This document shows positions 28,259 to 40,600 of a stretch of 64,000 nucleotides of DNA, piece after piece. The stretch lies in contig CAMOOO010000001.1 in the NCBI GenBank assembly GCA_946621465.1, positions 310,001-374,000 on the forward strand. Direction: 5' to 3'. Positions within the stretch are counted from its first letter, which is position 1. Every line of letters begins with the position of its first letter. Source of the DNA: an uncultured Clostridia bacterium (lineage in GTDB: Bacteria; Bacillota; Clostridia; Christensenellales; DTU072). The notes under the pieces were generated by a model, which saw only the letters and a program-made list of their open reading frames with translations, had not been told where the DNA came from and searched no databases. Both the position numbers and the translations under genes were made by a program.

Positions 28259-29134
28259 CTATTTAGCAGCTTTTGCTTGAGCTTTTGCGACTTCCGCACT
28301 GATTTCCTCTGCGAAGTTCTCGCTCTTTTTCTCCAATCCTTCGCCCATTTCGAAGCGAACGAAACGAATGATCTTACTGCCGTCTTTTACCAGGCTGCCG
28401 ACCTTCTTGGAAGGATCTTTAACAAAGTCCTGATCGACCAAGCAAACTTCCTGGTAGAACTTGTTGATTCTGCCGATCAACATCTTTTCGACGATATTTG
28501 CCGGTTTGCCTTCGTTTAAGCACTGAACACGCAAAATCTCTTTTTCATGTTCAACTACGTCCGCCGGAACTTCTTCACGATAAACGTAAAGGGGTTTTGC
28601 TGCGGCTACCTGAAGAGCAACGTCGTGGATCAATTGATCGTCGATGCCGTTTTCTGCCTCGACCAAAATACCGATTTTACCACCAAGGTGGATATAAGAG
28701 TCGATTTTGGTATCCTTAGCTACCAATTTCACAAATCTGCGGACATTGATCTTTTCGCCGATCTTTCCGATTGCCTCGGTTACGAGATCTTTTTTAGCTT
28801 CGGAAAGAGCCTCGGCATCCTTAACATCATTGTCTGCAACGTATGCAGCAAGCTCTTTTACGAGAGCCTTGAATTGATCGCTGTTTGCAACGAAGTCGGT
28901 TTCGCAGTTGACTTCGATAAGTACGTAATTATTACCGGAATTGTAGGCATAGACGATACCTTCGCTGGCAATTTTGCCTGCACGTTTTACTGCGGTCGCC
29001 ATTCCCTTTTCACGGAGAAACTCAATTGCTTTTTCCATATCGCCGTCGGTAGCAACGAGAGCTTTTTTGCAATCCATCATACCAACGCCCGTTTTTTCAC
29101 GGAGTGCTTGAACGTCCTTTGCGGTAAATGCCAT
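28259..29134 (-). CDS. tsf: Elongation factor Ts
   Basis: A 291-aa EF-Tu nucleotide-exchange factor with full length. The N-terminal UBA-like domain [19 protein letters not shown] and the core [10 protein letters not shown] are intact. Sixteen nt downstream of rpsB. Confidence 0.98.
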   Translation of the reverse strand: MAFTAKDVQALREKTGVGMMDCKKALVATDGDMEKAIEFLREKGMATAVKRAGKIASEGIVYAYNSGNNYVLIEVNCETDFVANSDQFKALVKELAAYVADNDVKDAEALSEAKKDLVTEAIGKIGEKINVRRFVKLVAKDTKIDSYIHLGGKIGILVEAENGIDDQLIHDVALQVAAAKPLYVYREEVPADVVEHEKEILRVQCLNEGKPANIVEKMLIGRINKFYQEVCLVDQDFVKDPSKKVGSLVKDGSKIIRFVRFEMGEGLEKKSENFAEEISAEVAKAQAKAAK

Positions 29135-29150
29135 GAGTAAATTCCTCCTA

Positions 29151-29915
29151 TTATTCTTCTACCGGAGCAGCAACTTCCGGTTCACCAGCTACTTCCGGAG
29201 CGGCTTCGTCTACGCCGAGGTCAACTTCTTGTTTACCTTCTTTTGCCTCGATAACGGCATCAGCCATAACGCCGGCAATCAATTTAATAGCGCGGATAGC
29301 ATCGTCATTTCCGGGGATGGCAATATCAACTTCTTCAGGATCGCAGTTGGTATCAACCAAACCAACGATCGGAATACCGAGCGAACGAGCTTCTTTTACG
29401 GCAAGGTGTTCTACTTTCAGATCGACAACGAACAGCGCGCCGGGCAGCTCACGCATATTTTTGATACCACCGAGGTTGGTCTCGAGGATATCACGCTCTT
29501 TTTTGAGCAAGAGAACTTCTTTTTTGGGAAGAAGATCAAACTCACCGATGATTTCCATTTGATTGAGACGATTGAGTTTATCAATACGGGTACGAATGGT
29601 AGCAAAGTTGGTGAGAGTACCGCCGAGCCAACGTTCATTCATGTAGAACTGTCCGCAACGAACGGCTTCTTGTTGAATAGCTTCTTTAGCTTGCTTTTTC
29701 TTACCGACGAACAAAATGCTCTTTCCGCTGGCAGCTACGCTTTTAATAAAGTCATAGGCAACGTCGATCGCTTCAACCGTTTGTTCGAGGTTGATGATGT
29801 GTACATCGTTACGTGCATCGAAGATGTACTTCTTCATTTTGGGATTCCATTTCTTGGTCTGATGTCCGAAATGAACGCCCGCTTCCAAAAGTTGTTTCAT
29901 TGAAATTACTGACAT
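29151..29915 (-). CDS. rpsB: 30S ribosomal protein S2
   Basis: A 254-aa S2 starting [19 protein letters not shown]. The ATG at 29915 has AGGAGG 9 nt upstream; the longer open frame runs into the leader. The C-terminus is an acidic, Ala/Glu/Pro/Val-rich tail. Confidence 0.97.
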   Translation of the reverse strand: MSVISMKQLLEAGVHFGHQTKKWNPKMKKYIFDARNDVHIINLEQTVEAIDVAYDFIKSVAASGKSILFVGKKKQAKEAIQQEAVRCGQFYMNERWLGGTLTNFATIRTRIDKLNRLNQMEIIGEFDLLPKKEVLLLKKERDILETNLGGIKNMRELPGALFVVDLKVEHLAVKEARSLGIPIVGLVDTNCDPEEVDIAIPGNDDAIRAIKLIAGVMADAVIEAKEGKQEVDLGVDEAAPEVAGEPEVAAPVEE

Positions 29916-30017
29916 TATAAAAAACCTCCTTGTTTGTTTCCCACCGGTCATCTGCAAAAAGGGCAATTCTCCAATTGGAGACAACAATCTTTTCTCCGAT
30001 CCGGCTTTGTAATTTCG
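29916..30017 (-). promoter_or_regulatory. rpsB 5' leader
   Basis: A leader of about 100 nt between the promoter and rpsB. It contains the self-complementary CTCCAATTGGAG (29969-29980) and an ACCGGT. Consistent with an S2 autoregulatory leader, but no established motif was identified with confidence. Confidence 0.35.
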
Positions 30018-30023
30018 TGAAAG

Positions 30024-30052
30024 ATTATACCATATAAAATATAGTTATGCAA
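30024..30052 (-). promoter_or_regulatory. Promoter of rpsB-tsf
   Basis: Minus strand TTGCAT (30047-30052), 17-nt spacer, TATAAT (30024-30029). Confidence 0.8.
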
Positions 30053-30087
30053 ATGTTTTTTCGATAAAATAGATTGATATTTATCAA

Positions 30088-30405
30088 TTATTCATCAATA
30101 TCGCTGTCACTTTGGATTTCTTTATTGAGTTCTTCAACCAATTTTTCCAATAATTCGTCATCTTCGATGGGTAAAAAGACCTCGGCTCCCGTCTCATCCT
30201 CGCCGATTTCATAAATCAAAACTTCATCTTCGGCAAAGTCTTCCGTTTCCTCTACCGGTTGAAGATAAGCATACCATTTACCCTCGTAATCAAGTTCCGC
30301 AATGCAGAAAAAGTCCTCCGACGTTCCGTCGTCATAGGTCATAGTGACAATTTCATCGTCCTCTTCAATTTCCGTCTTTCTGTTCTTTTCTTTAAAATCT
30401 GTCAT
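30088..30405 (-). CDS. DUF1292 domain protein
   Basis: A 105-aa highly acidic cytoplasmic protein of the DUF1292 (YrzB-like) family, which is regularly found next to ruvX in Bacillota. Visible blocks: DEIVTMTYDDGTSEDFFCIA, WYAYLQPVE and EVFLPIEDDELLEKLVEE. Function unknown. AAGGAG precedes the ATG. Confidence 0.85.
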   Translation of the reverse strand: MTDFKEKNRKTEIEEDDEIVTMTYDDGTSEDFFCIAELDYEGKWYAYLQPVEETEDFAEDEVLIYEIGEDETGAEVFLPIEDDELLEKLVEELNKEIQSDSDIDE

Positions 30406-30426
30406 AAATATATCTCCTTTTTGCAG

Positions 30427-30843
30427 TCATCTGCTTGTTCTGTCTAAATATGATTGTAGTATAATCGTTGCGGCAACTTTGTCAACTACTTTTCGCCTTT
30501 TTTCTCTTCTCATTCCGCTTTCTATCAATAATTTTTCTGCACTGACGGTCGATAATCTTTCATCTTGAAAGACAATCTTTGCGTCGGTATAATTGGATAA
30601 TTTCTCGGCAAAGCACCTTATTTCGGTGACTTTTTCCCCTTCCGTACCATCCATATTAAGAGGCAAACCGATCACAAAAGTGTCCGCCTGCTTTTCTATT
30701 GCTAAAGCGGCAATCTTCTTTAAATCTCCTTCTTCGTCATTCGAACGGAAAAAAGTTTCATAACCGCTGGCAATTATACCCATCGGATCGCTTGTTGCAA
30801 TGCCGATCCTCACCGTTCCGACGTCTAAAGCAATCTTTCTCAT
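30427..30843 (-). CDS. ruvX: RuvX/YqgF pre-16S rRNA nuclease
   Basis: A 138-aa RNase H-fold nuclease implicated in 16S rRNA 5' processing. LDVGTVRIGIATSD, GLPLNMDGTEG and FQDERLSTVSAE carry the acidic active site. It starts at the ABC permease stop (TAATG) and lies in a ruvX-DUF1292 pair. Confidence 0.94.
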   Translation of the reverse strand: MRKIALDVGTVRIGIATSDPMGIIASGYETFFRSNDEEGDLKKIAALAIEKQADTFVIGLPLNMDGTEGEKVTEIRCFAEKLSNYTDAKIVFQDERLSTVSAEKLLIESGMRREKRRKVVDKVAATIILQSYLDRTSR

Positions 30844-32567
30844 TATCCCTCCGTATTTTCAAAGATTTCATCCACTTTTTTATTCATTGCGGAACGCGGT
30901 AGAAAATACATAAGCGCCGCCAATCCGGAAACAAACACGAAAAATAGGATATAACCTAAATAGAGCAAGTTATCCGGCAATGCCGAACCGCAAGCAATTG
31001 CAATTATCATGCCGACAAGTCCAATTCCCATGGTGGAAAAGATGGGTTTCATCATGTTTCTGTTATTGCGAGTCAATTCGTTAATGTTATTAAAACGGAA
31101 ATTGGGTCTTTCTAAATCTCGCATAACTTCCCAAATGGACAGCCCCATCCCTTGAACAAAAAAGACAATAAACATTATTATGGCAAACAACGGCTGCATC
31201 GGAAGCGTCATCGAACAAAGATAAGTTACTAAATATGCAAGGCAAGTAATTCCGTTGAAAGCCATGGATACTTTTAATTTGGAATCAATTATTTGTTTCC
31301 CGGTAATCGGTAGAGTCTTTAAAATGAAGAAATTACTCCGTTCTACCGATACGGAAACGGCGGTAACGGAATTAGAGGATGCAACAAGAAGCATAACGAC
31401 GTAATAAGTAATTCCTAAAGAAATCAATTCCATCGAATAGGGAGAAATATTATTGTCCGAGCCAACAATCGTATTACCCATAGAAACAGTTAATATGGGA
31501 ATAAGCACAATACTAAGCAAGGTCGAAAATAACAACATGGGCGTCTTAACGATCATTTTCAGATCCTTAATAAAAAGAGCCTTTTTTAAACTTTTGGAGA
31601 TAAACGGATCCCCTTTTACTTTTTTTCTACGGCTGACCACAGTGCTTTCCAACATAGACTGCATAATTATTTTATAGAAAACACCGCACAAAAATATTGC
31701 AACGATCAGAGAACCAAACGTTTCGAGGAAATATAACAACGTATTAATCACAACGTTATTTCCAAGCATTGCCTGGCAAAAATTATGATTGAAAATAAAT
31801 ATATTTGAGAAGTTTTTTATCAGATTCACAGTTCCGGGAGAAATCATGTTTTCGTCCCCGCCGCCAAAAGATGTGGTAAATATCACAGCAAAATATAATG
31901 CCATTCCAAGCCCGCTCGTTATTACGGTAATGATGGTTTTTGCGCGTTCTTTATTGCGGAAAAGTTTAATCATCAACATTAAAGGGGCAGATAAAACCCC
32001 CACTACAAAAGTCGGAAAAGCCGGCAAAATAAGGATAGATAATACCGCAAGAACATAAAAGGATGGATCAATTGACACTCCATTTACCGTTGCGGTAATA
32101 CCAAAGGTCAACATAACTGGCAGGAAAAAAGCTGAAATCATCAACTGCGATAAATATGCAACGGTAAATTTTGCAGCGAAGGCTTCGCTTCCTGAAATCG
32201 GCAGACTCAATAATTGCTGAGAATCTTCGGAAAAGTAGAGATAAGAAATGATAACGTTGCCACCCAGGAACAGAATAGACAACTGACATACGCCGACAAT
32301 TAAGTATGGTAACTGCTCAAAATAATTCTGTTCTATAGCGGAATAGGTAATAGAGATAACCGAAGAAACCAGCACCAAAACGATAATCAGAATAGAAAAA
32401 CCGGCTCCTATTTTCCCAAAAAATTTTTTTGTTTTACTCTGTTTGTCCTTTTCACGGTTATCAATCAATTTTCTACCGAAAAAAAGGGTGGTAAAAAAAG
32501 TCGACAAATATACTTTTAAGAGGGCTTTATAACGTGTCCAACGTTCCATCGTTTCCTCCGATAGCAT
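30843..32567 (-). CDS. ABC transporter permease
   Basis: A 574-aa polytopic membrane protein with about 12 hydrophobic segments, resembling large ABC-2-type exporter permeases (YtrC/EcsB-like size class). The substrate cannot be told from sequence. The start overlaps the ATPase gene by 41 nt, so the two form one exporter. Confidence 0.8.
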   Translation of the reverse strand: MLSEETMERWTRYKALLKVYLSTFFTTLFFGRKLIDNREKDKQSKTKKFFGKIGAGFSILIIVLVLVSSVISITYSAIEQNYFEQLPYLIVGVCQLSILFLGGNVIISYLYFSEDSQQLLSLPISGSEAFAAKFTVAYLSQLMISAFFLPVMLTFGITATVNGVSIDPSFYVLAVLSILILPAFPTFVVGVLSAPLMLMIKLFRNKERAKTIITVITSGLGMALYFAVIFTTSFGGGDENMISPGTVNLIKNFSNIFIFNHNFCQAMLGNNVVINTLLYFLETFGSLIVAIFLCGVFYKIIMQSMLESTVVSRRKKVKGDPFISKSLKKALFIKDLKMIVKTPMLLFSTLLSIVLIPILTVSMGNTIVGSDNNISPYSMELISLGITYYVVMLLVASSNSVTAVSVSVERSNFFILKTLPITGKQIIDSKLKVSMAFNGITCLAYLVTYLCSMTLPMQPLFAIIMFIVFFVQGMGLSIWEVMRDLERPNFRFNNINELTRNNRNMMKPIFSTMGIGLVGMIIAIACGSALPDNLLYLGYILFFVFVSGLAALMYFLPRSAMNKKVDEIFENTEG

Positions 32568-33282
32568 CCGTAAGTTGCAAAAACAGTGTTTCCAGGTTTA
32601 TGTTGGTCTTTTTTTCTTGAAGTTCTTCCATGCTGCATACGGTGATTAGTTTCCCTTTATCGATAATGGCAACTTTGGTACATATTTTTTCAACAACGTC
32701 AAGAACATGGGAAGAAAAGAAAACGGTCTTCCCCTCTTTAGCAAATTCGTGCATCAATTGTTTCACCTGATAACTTGATTTGGGATCGAGACCGGTCAAC
32801 GGCTCGTCAAGCACCCAAACGTCCGGATCGTGAACAAGTCCTGTAATAATGCTGATTTTTTGTTTCATTCCGTGAGAATAAGATGATATTTTATCCTTAA
32901 TTTTATCTGTCATTTCAAAAACTGCCGCATATTTTTCCGTGCGATCCTTTCTATCCCGTTCGGAAACGCCAAAAACATCTGCAATGAAATTGACATACTG
33001 CAGTCCGGTAAGATACTCGTATAAATTATGTTCATCGGCAACATAAGCAATCTTTTTCTTTGCGGAAATGGGATCATCTTTCAGATTTACCCCACCGATT
33101 GAAATGGTTCCTTCGGTAAAAGGAAGAATACCGGTCAAACATTTAATGGTCGTACTTTTTCCCGCTCCATTTGGTCCTAAAAAACCAAAAATCTCACCAT
33201 CGTCAATCGTTAGAGAAAGATCGTTTACCGCATAAACGTTGCTTTTGGAATACTTTTTACTTAAATGATTGATTTCGATCAT
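32527..33282 (-). CDS. ABC transporter ATP-binding protein
   Basis: A 251-aa single-domain ATPase. Walker A GPNGAGKST, a Q-loop region, signature YSHGMKQKISI in place of LSGGQ, Walker B VWVLDEPLTGLDP and the switch histidine in SSHVLD. Pairs with the downstream permease as a probable exporter; GGAGG precedes the ATG. Confidence 0.93.
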   Translation of the reverse strand: MIEINHLSKKYSKSNVYAVNDLSLTIDDGEIFGFLGPNGAGKSTTIKCLTGILPFTEGTISIGGVNLKDDPISAKKKIAYVADEHNLYEYLTGLQYVNFIADVFGVSERDRKDRTEKYAAVFEMTDKIKDKISSYSHGMKQKISIITGLVHDPDVWVLDEPLTGLDPKSSYQVKQLMHEFAKEGKTVFFSSHVLDVVEKICTKVAIIDKGKLITVCSMEELQEKKTNINLETLFLQLTDAIGGNDGTLDTL

Positions 33283-33302
33283 CTTATATCCTCCATATAG
33301 GC

Positions 33303-34577
33303 TTATTTGTTGCGCCAGATACCTTTATAATTCCTTTCATCGCCATTTTCCGATGGTTGATAGAATACTTTGTCTTTAATATCGTCAGGTAAATACTGTT
33401 GTTCCACATATCCGCCATAAGAATGCGGATATTTGTATCCTACGATACGATCATTCTTATAATTTGTATCACGTAAATAAACAGGGACGTTATCATGCCC
33501 TTCTTTTGCGACCTCTTCGGCTGCAGCCATACAACGAACCACAGAATCCGATTTAGGCGATTTACAAACGTAAATAATTGCCTCGGTTAAAGGAATTTTT
33601 CCTTCAGGTAAACCTATTTTTTCCATCGCAGTCAAAGCGTTAACAGCGAGGGTTAATGCGTACGGTGCCGCAAGACCAACGTCCTCGGCCGCATGAACAA
33701 TAAGTCGGCGACAAATAATAAGCGGATCAATTCCTGCATGAATAAGACGCATGGCATAAAAAACCGCAGCATCGGGATCGCTCCCTCTGAGCGATTTGCA
33801 AAAAGCTGAGAGCATATCGTAGAACATACTTTCATCTATAGCAATTACAGGTTTTTGAATGGATTGAGAAATAATGTCTTTGGTGATAGTTATTTTACCG
33901 TCGGAGCCAGAGGGTGTGGACAGAACGGCAAGTTCTAAGGAATTAAGCGCAACCCTGAGATCACCGTTAGAGGAAAAACAAAGGGCGTCCATTGCTTCCT
34001 CCGAAATTGATACGTCATAGTTTCCTAGTCCGTTATCTTTATCAACGATAGATCGACGAACACCAACTTTAATTTCTTCAACAGTGAGCGGTTTAAATTC
34101 AAAAATTCTGCAACGACTGACAATAGCTCTTGTCATTGACACAAAGGGATTTTCCGTAGTGCTTCCAATAAAAATAATTTCACCCTTTTCAATTGCAGAT
34201 AATACACAGTCCGATTGGGACTTATTCCAACGATGACACTCATCCAAAATTAAAAAAGTTTTTTTGCCGGAATACTCCAGTCTTTTTTTTGCGTCATCAA
34301 TTACTTTTTTTGCATCTGAAACACCGGAAGATACGGCATTTAAATATACGCAATCCGAGTTCGTTGTCTTTGCAATTATATTTGCGAGCGTCGTTTTTCC
34401 GCATCCGGGTGGTCCGTAAAAAATGCAACTTCCTAACCTATCAGACTTTATTGCACGACGAAGAAGACAACCTTCTCCCACAATATGTGTTTGTCCGAGA
34501 AAGTCATCTAAAGAAGTACAACGAAGTCTCTCCGCAAGAGGCATACCGGACCTTCTGTTTTCTTCAAATAAATCCAT
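33303..34577 (-). CDS. rarA: Replication-associated recombination protein RarA
   Basis: A 424-aa AAA+ ATPase of the MgsA/RarA/WRNIP1 family acting at stalled forks. GPPGCGKTT at residues 55-63, LILDECHRWNKSQ Walker B, STTENPFVSM sensor, and C-terminal tetramerisation region with YKYPHSYGG. The promoter -10 box ends 7 nt before the ATG and there is no ribosome binding site, so the mRNA is probably leaderless. Confidence 0.95.
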   Translation of the reverse strand: MDLFEENRRSGMPLAERLRCTSLDDFLGQTHIVGEGCLLRRAIKSDRLGSCIFYGPPGCGKTTLANIIAKTTNSDCVYLNAVSSGVSDAKKVIDDAKKRLEYSGKKTFLILDECHRWNKSQSDCVLSAIEKGEIIFIGSTTENPFVSMTRAIVSRCRIFEFKPLTVEEIKVGVRRSIVDKDNGLGNYDVSISEEAMDALCFSSNGDLRVALNSLELAVLSTPSGSDGKITITKDIISQSIQKPVIAIDESMFYDMLSAFCKSLRGSDPDAAVFYAMRLIHAGIDPLIICRRLIVHAAEDVGLAAPYALTLAVNALTAMEKIGLPEGKIPLTEAIIYVCKSPKSDSVVRCMAAAEEVAKEGHDNVPVYLRDTNYKNDRIVGYKYPHSYGGYVEQQYLPDDIKDKVFYQPSENGDERNYKGIWRNK

Positions 34578-34584
34578 CGATTAA

Positions 34585-34613
34585 ATAGTATCATTTCCCT
34601 AACAGGCTGTCAA
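34585..34613 (-). promoter_or_regulatory. Promoter of rarA, leaderless
   Basis: Minus strand TTGACA (34608-34613), 17-nt spacer, TACTAT (34585-34590). Only 7 nt separate the -10 from the rarA ATG (34577), so transcription should start at or next to the start codon. Confidence 0.8.
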
Positions 34614-34635
34614 CTAAATTCAAAAGCGGACGCGA

Positions 34636-37600
34636 TTAAATACAAATATATTTTATTACATATATGTTTTTGCGATCATTCAGTTTAATGAAGTCTGATT
34701 CCACACCGTCCAAGATCAATTTATCTTCATTGCCTTTTTTGTATTCGATCAGTATTATGCTTGATTTATATTTATATTTAATGACTGTGCCGATCAGTTT
34801 TTTAGGCAAATGGGGTTCAATATATAGTTTATCACCGGACTTCTTTATGCCAAAAAACTCTTCATAGAGCAATCGATATGCCCACCCGGCACTTCCCGTA
34901 TACCAGCTCCAACCGCATTTACCGTAATTATCAGCATTACTGTAAACGTCACCGGATAAAACGTACGGTTCACCGCCGTATATGTCATTACCAACTTTTG
35001 TTGAACATTTCTGTGCAGGATTAATCATACAAAAATACTCGTACGCTTCATCTTGCCGCCCTATTTTACATAAAGCAATTAAATACCAAATAGCCGCATG
35101 AGTATATTGTCCGCCGTTTTCACGTATTCCTTCAGGATAATCGGAAATATACCCCAGCCTGAATTTGTTACTTTGCGGCGGAGCTAATAATTTAATTATA
35201 CCGACCTCCTTATCTATTAATTGACGACAGGTATCTAAGATAATGTTTGAAACTTCTTCTTCACAAATTCCGGATAAGACGGCAAATGATTGCACCAAGA
35301 TATCCAATTCCAGCACTTCCGACCCTTTCTTTCCTAAAGCATACCCATCGTCGGAAAATAATCTGATATATCTATCACCGTCAAAGGCATATTTATTAAT
35401 ATTTTGTTTCAATTCATCAGCAATACTTAGCAATTGCTTTTTTATTTTTGGTGAACAGAACCTGGAAAAATCACGCAATACCATAACAGCCAGCATGCTA
35501 TTAAATACGCTCTCTCCTACACCTTTACGGCAAATCTCATCCATACCGTCATTCCAATCCCCAGCCCCCATGATAAGAAGTCTATGTTCACCATACTTTA
35601 AAGACGATCTAATAGCAGATAAACAATGGTCCAACACTGTTCCTTTCTTACCATATGCTGGATTTTCAAATCGGTCATTTTCTCCGGGACGTAATTGTTC
35701 CGAATGAAGAAAGTCAACATCAATATTTAATATTTCTGTATCCATAGATACATTTATATATCTGCATACCGCCCAAGGTAAAAACAATTTATCATCCGTT
35801 ATTCTTGTTCGTAAACCAAATTTTTCCGGATGCCACCAATGCATAACGTCCCCTTCTTCATACTGATGCGCACAGCAAAGCAATATCTGCTTTTTCAATA
35901 CATCCGGTCGTTCACTCAGTGCCATAGCATCTTGTAATTGATCACGAAAACCAATAGCGCCTCCAACCTGATAATACCCGCATCTAGCATACATTCTGGA
36001 AACTAGGACTTGATAATACAATGCATTGAAAATATTTTTTAGACCTTTATTTTTGTCACCAACAGATTCGATAGTAATCTGTCTTTCAAATTCATTTGTA
36101 AAGTTGCATATCATCTCCTTGATAGAGTCAATTTCAATAGTTTTAATTAATTCCAAATCATCAGAAAACAGAATATAATTTAAACAAGATTTTTCACTAC
36201 CAAAGTAAAGATTAGGGAGCGGAAACGAATGATCTACTTTACCATTTATCCCATTACTTAAAAATCGCAAATATACTTTCCTTCCATTAGCTGCGTTACA
36301 TACACAAAGCAAGTTTTTTTGCAATTCCTCATAATAAATCTTTTCCGGTTCCGATATATCTTTGAGACATGGGTACATGCAATATTCAACCGTATATGGT
36401 TTATCGGAATAATTATTAACTTCAATTGAAAGTACCCTTACCGAACCATCACACACAGCGGTTATTTCTGTTTTAATAATCGTATTATTAACATTGACAA
36501 CGGAAGTATATTTCCCGCTACTGAGAGTAATGTATCTTCCTTTTGAAACACCTCCAAGAAGATTGAACGTCCCATCGGAGCAGGTAAATCTAAGAAATTC
36601 TTTTGGGGGATCGCTTACCGGGTCATTATCAAATCTGCAAGTTTTATTCTCTCTGGAATTACCAAACCAAAAGAATCCACCGCCGCTAGTTGTAACTACG
36701 CTACCACCGTTTTTTCCCGAGATGATATGTGAGTAAGGACGTCCCGTTTGTTCGTCCGAATAAAAAACATATTCTCCAAGTTCATTGAACCCTCCGGCAC
36801 CACTTAAATAAGTGATAGGCGGCTTTTCAATTTCCCAACGTGATTCATCAAATCTATCTAAATAGTACAACCTTATATCACACTGGGAATTATAGCAAGG
36901 ACGGCTCTCGGAAAAATAATATCTTATTCCGCGTTTACCACATTCGACTTCTATACTAGATTTATATTTTTGAGAAGTAAATAATAGAATGATCTTGAAT
37001 CCGATTGATTTGAATTCCTCATATAAACGAATATAATCATCAATTTCTTTAGGCGATTTACACTCACATACTACTATTTTTCTATCCGGAATAATATTGG
37101 AAACAAGAAACTCATAATTGTATCTTCCATAAAGTACAGATGAAATCATATTGGTAGTTTTTTGTAGCAATGGATACGGATTATTGCATTGTAAAGCAAA
37201 TTGATAAACATCTAAAGGAAGTAATGACATATTTATCAGTAATTCTTTTTTATCATATCCGGTCAAGAACACAACTTGACATTCATCCTCTTTGACAACC
37301 CCATTAAAAGAAAAGCATGGCGCAAGAATGTCACCAAATTTTGCATTGTCTCCAACATATGAAGGATTAAATAGCGTCTTCCCTCTGCCAATGAAATTAT
37401 ATCTATTAGTATTTACGTTAAGCGCGGAACAACCGATGACGTGCGCACATAAATACAGTTTAGATTTTTTAGAATAAAAGATAACAGTTGAGTTATCTAT
37501 TTTTTCAGACGAAACGAACATATCCGAAAAAGTAGGATGAGCATAAAATGCATCAATTTTATTAAGACAGATGTCAGAATAGAATGAAATAATGCTTTTA

Positions 37601-40600
37601 GACAAACAATTCAATTTATATACCATTCCGCCTAATCCGTGAATCAAAGTAACGCTTTGAGATAGATCATCAATGGTATTTGTATAAATTATCTCTTTAC
37701 CATTATAGGTAAAAACATATTTATTTTTATCATCGCAGATTGGTAAAAATGCAGGTGAAACAATTTTTTCATCTTTATGCACATAAAAGAATCCCCCACA
37801 GCAGTCTGTGTATTCCGGCATCTTTTTTTGAATATATATGTCATCGTATTTCATAAAGCTAGACCCATTTGCATTACAAAATAAGCTCATGTTACCATCT
37901 GTCAGACAAGCAGTAAACATTTCCGTAGCGGCGTCGTATATTACCGTTGTTGTATCGCTAATTTTCTCCCTTTTTCTTTGAATTTTTTCTTTCTTGAATG
38001 GAGTTATTCTATCGCTCGACGGTAGCTCATTTACCACTGCTCTCAATCCTCGATAAGATGGTATACCATCGAGCAAATTTGTAAAGAAAGACGGATATAA
38101 AAAGTTGCAAATTGAACATAGTATCATCCCCTGATGGTGAGACATATACTGAAAGACCTTTTTTTCACCTTTCATATAATCAATACTTTCATAAAAGCCA
38201 TATTCGCCGAGCATGCCTTTTTCTTCTAATTTTTTTAAATTTTCTAAAACAGTAATGGGTGAAAAGCACAAACAAAGTGCAGACGCATATGGAGTTATAA
38301 CATCGTTTTTTGTATCTGTAGATACAGATAGCTCTTTTAATCCAAATGTGCGATACTGATACACCATTTCATCATCAAATTGTCTATACCCGCTTTCACT
38401 AACGCCCCAAATTCCTTTGATTTTATTTTTTATCTGAAATAGTACGTTTTTTTCCGCAGTTAAACTTAATAATGATTCCTCAGGTGTTTTAAAAAAAAGC
38501 TCCGGCAGCAATGCTTCAAATGCAGTTCCACCCCAGCTGAGTAAGAAATTGCCATATTGAGAGGTATAGTCTCGCGGTATTGATAAATAGTGTTTTCCAT
38601 TTCCACTACACATGGTATATACAAAGCTCAGTATTCTAGATTCCGAACAAAGCATATCGTAATGCCCCGTATACTGACCACTGTACCCAACGTAAAACAA
38701 CTCTTTATCTTCGTCATATAGACGATTTAAATCGGTTTCGGAAATAATTTTATCAACCATAGCGACGATTGTTTTATCTATATTGACGTAGTACTGTCTT
38801 ACCAGTAACAAACTAATCAATATGTTACCTTCGTCGACACTGGACACAAAATCATTTGTTTGAATTAACGTATCAACTGAATACCAATTATACAAAATGC
38901 CGTTCCATTTTGGCAATTTATTAATTTTTTTCAATTGATCTTTTATCGATTCAAGACATTGAGATTCGGATATAAAATTCATTTTTACCGCACAAATATC
39001 AGATAATAAACAAAAACCAAGATCTGTTGGCGAAGTATACTTAGCTAAACCTTTGTACGGTTTTATCTGTAAATTATCCGCAGATAATCCCTCGTTTTTA
39101 ATATAGGAAAAATAATTATACGTACATCTTGCATAATCCAATAGTTTTTCTCTATCCTTTGAGGTAAGATCTTCCTGATGGTACTTTTTAGAGGATAAAA
39201 ATAGACATAGAAAACATATTATGCTACAAAGTGCGTATCCGTATAAATAATAGATCGGTATATTTATTCTGGCAAATAAGCCGATTACACTTACTATAAC
39301 GGAAATAGCAGTTGCAATCGAAAACTCTTTACAATAATTTGCCAGAGAATTATTGGATGACGTTGAAAAAACCTTCCATTCCAACAAATTCTTTTTAAAA
39401 ATCATTCTCCAATATGTTCTACATATTAGCCAAAGATTATTGAATGCATTATATACGAGCATAAAGAATTCTTCAGTATAATACCTGAAAATGTGGAAAA
39501 ATTGTTCAAATATATATTTAGACGATTTCTTATTCAATAATTTTATGGTCGAATAAATATCTAAAAGCAGTGGATATAAAAATAATCCCAGTCCCAAAAA
39601 TAAACCTGTTTTTTGATAAAAAACACCCAATAAAAATAATACTACAAAACATAAGGGTTGAAGTATAACGAGTATGTTTTTTAATAGAATATAACGATAT
39701 AAAATGGACAACTTTTGATGAATTTTTTCGCCAAATTCATTTCTCCAACGTCCTAATACAAAACAGATATTCTGCAAATCCCCTCTCATCCATCTTCTTT
39801 TTCTGATGACGTCAGATAAAAATGAACTTGGCGCACTTTCGAACGTCATACCGCCTGAACAACATGATACAATTGCCCCTTCGGGTATATCATGCGAAAG
39901 AATCTTATTTGGCGGAAACAATCCCTTCAATGAATTATAAAATTCCTTAACTCGAATGATTCCTTTTCCACAATAAAGATCTTTCCCGAAAAGAGAATAT
40001 AATCCGCCCACGCCAAAGGGATATTTTTCAAACCCGGCTTCCATACGATATCTCTTTGAATACAATGTCGTAAGGGAAAATAAATCAACACGATTAACCG
40101 TCGATATAATTGTATATTTTTTGTTATAGGGATGAATTATCCTATTAACCAGATCAAGTATACCGCCAGGATATACAAAGTTATCCGTATCTAACGTTAC
40201 AAAGAATTTTGGTTTATTGATATTTTTATCTGAAATATAGTAAAAATGCGAATCATCATTTTCTTCAAAAAAACGACATAGAGAAAGAAATGCCCCACGC
40301 TTACGTTCCTTAGCGGAAAACCTCTTACCATTAAACGTTTTTTTTCTTAAAAAAAGATAAATGCCATCGGTTTGATTACTATTAAAGAAAGAAACGATCT
40401 CCTTATCCAGTTCCGATATAGCCGTATCAGACGGAGGCGTATCTACTAACAAAATTGCATTAATATATTTATCTCGATTAATAGAGAGCATACTCTTTGC
40501 TTCTTCTATACACCCATTTAATTCCGAAATACTGGAACAAAAAATACTATACACCACCGAGGTAGCGTTATCTGCTCCAACACAATCAAAATTCATTTTC

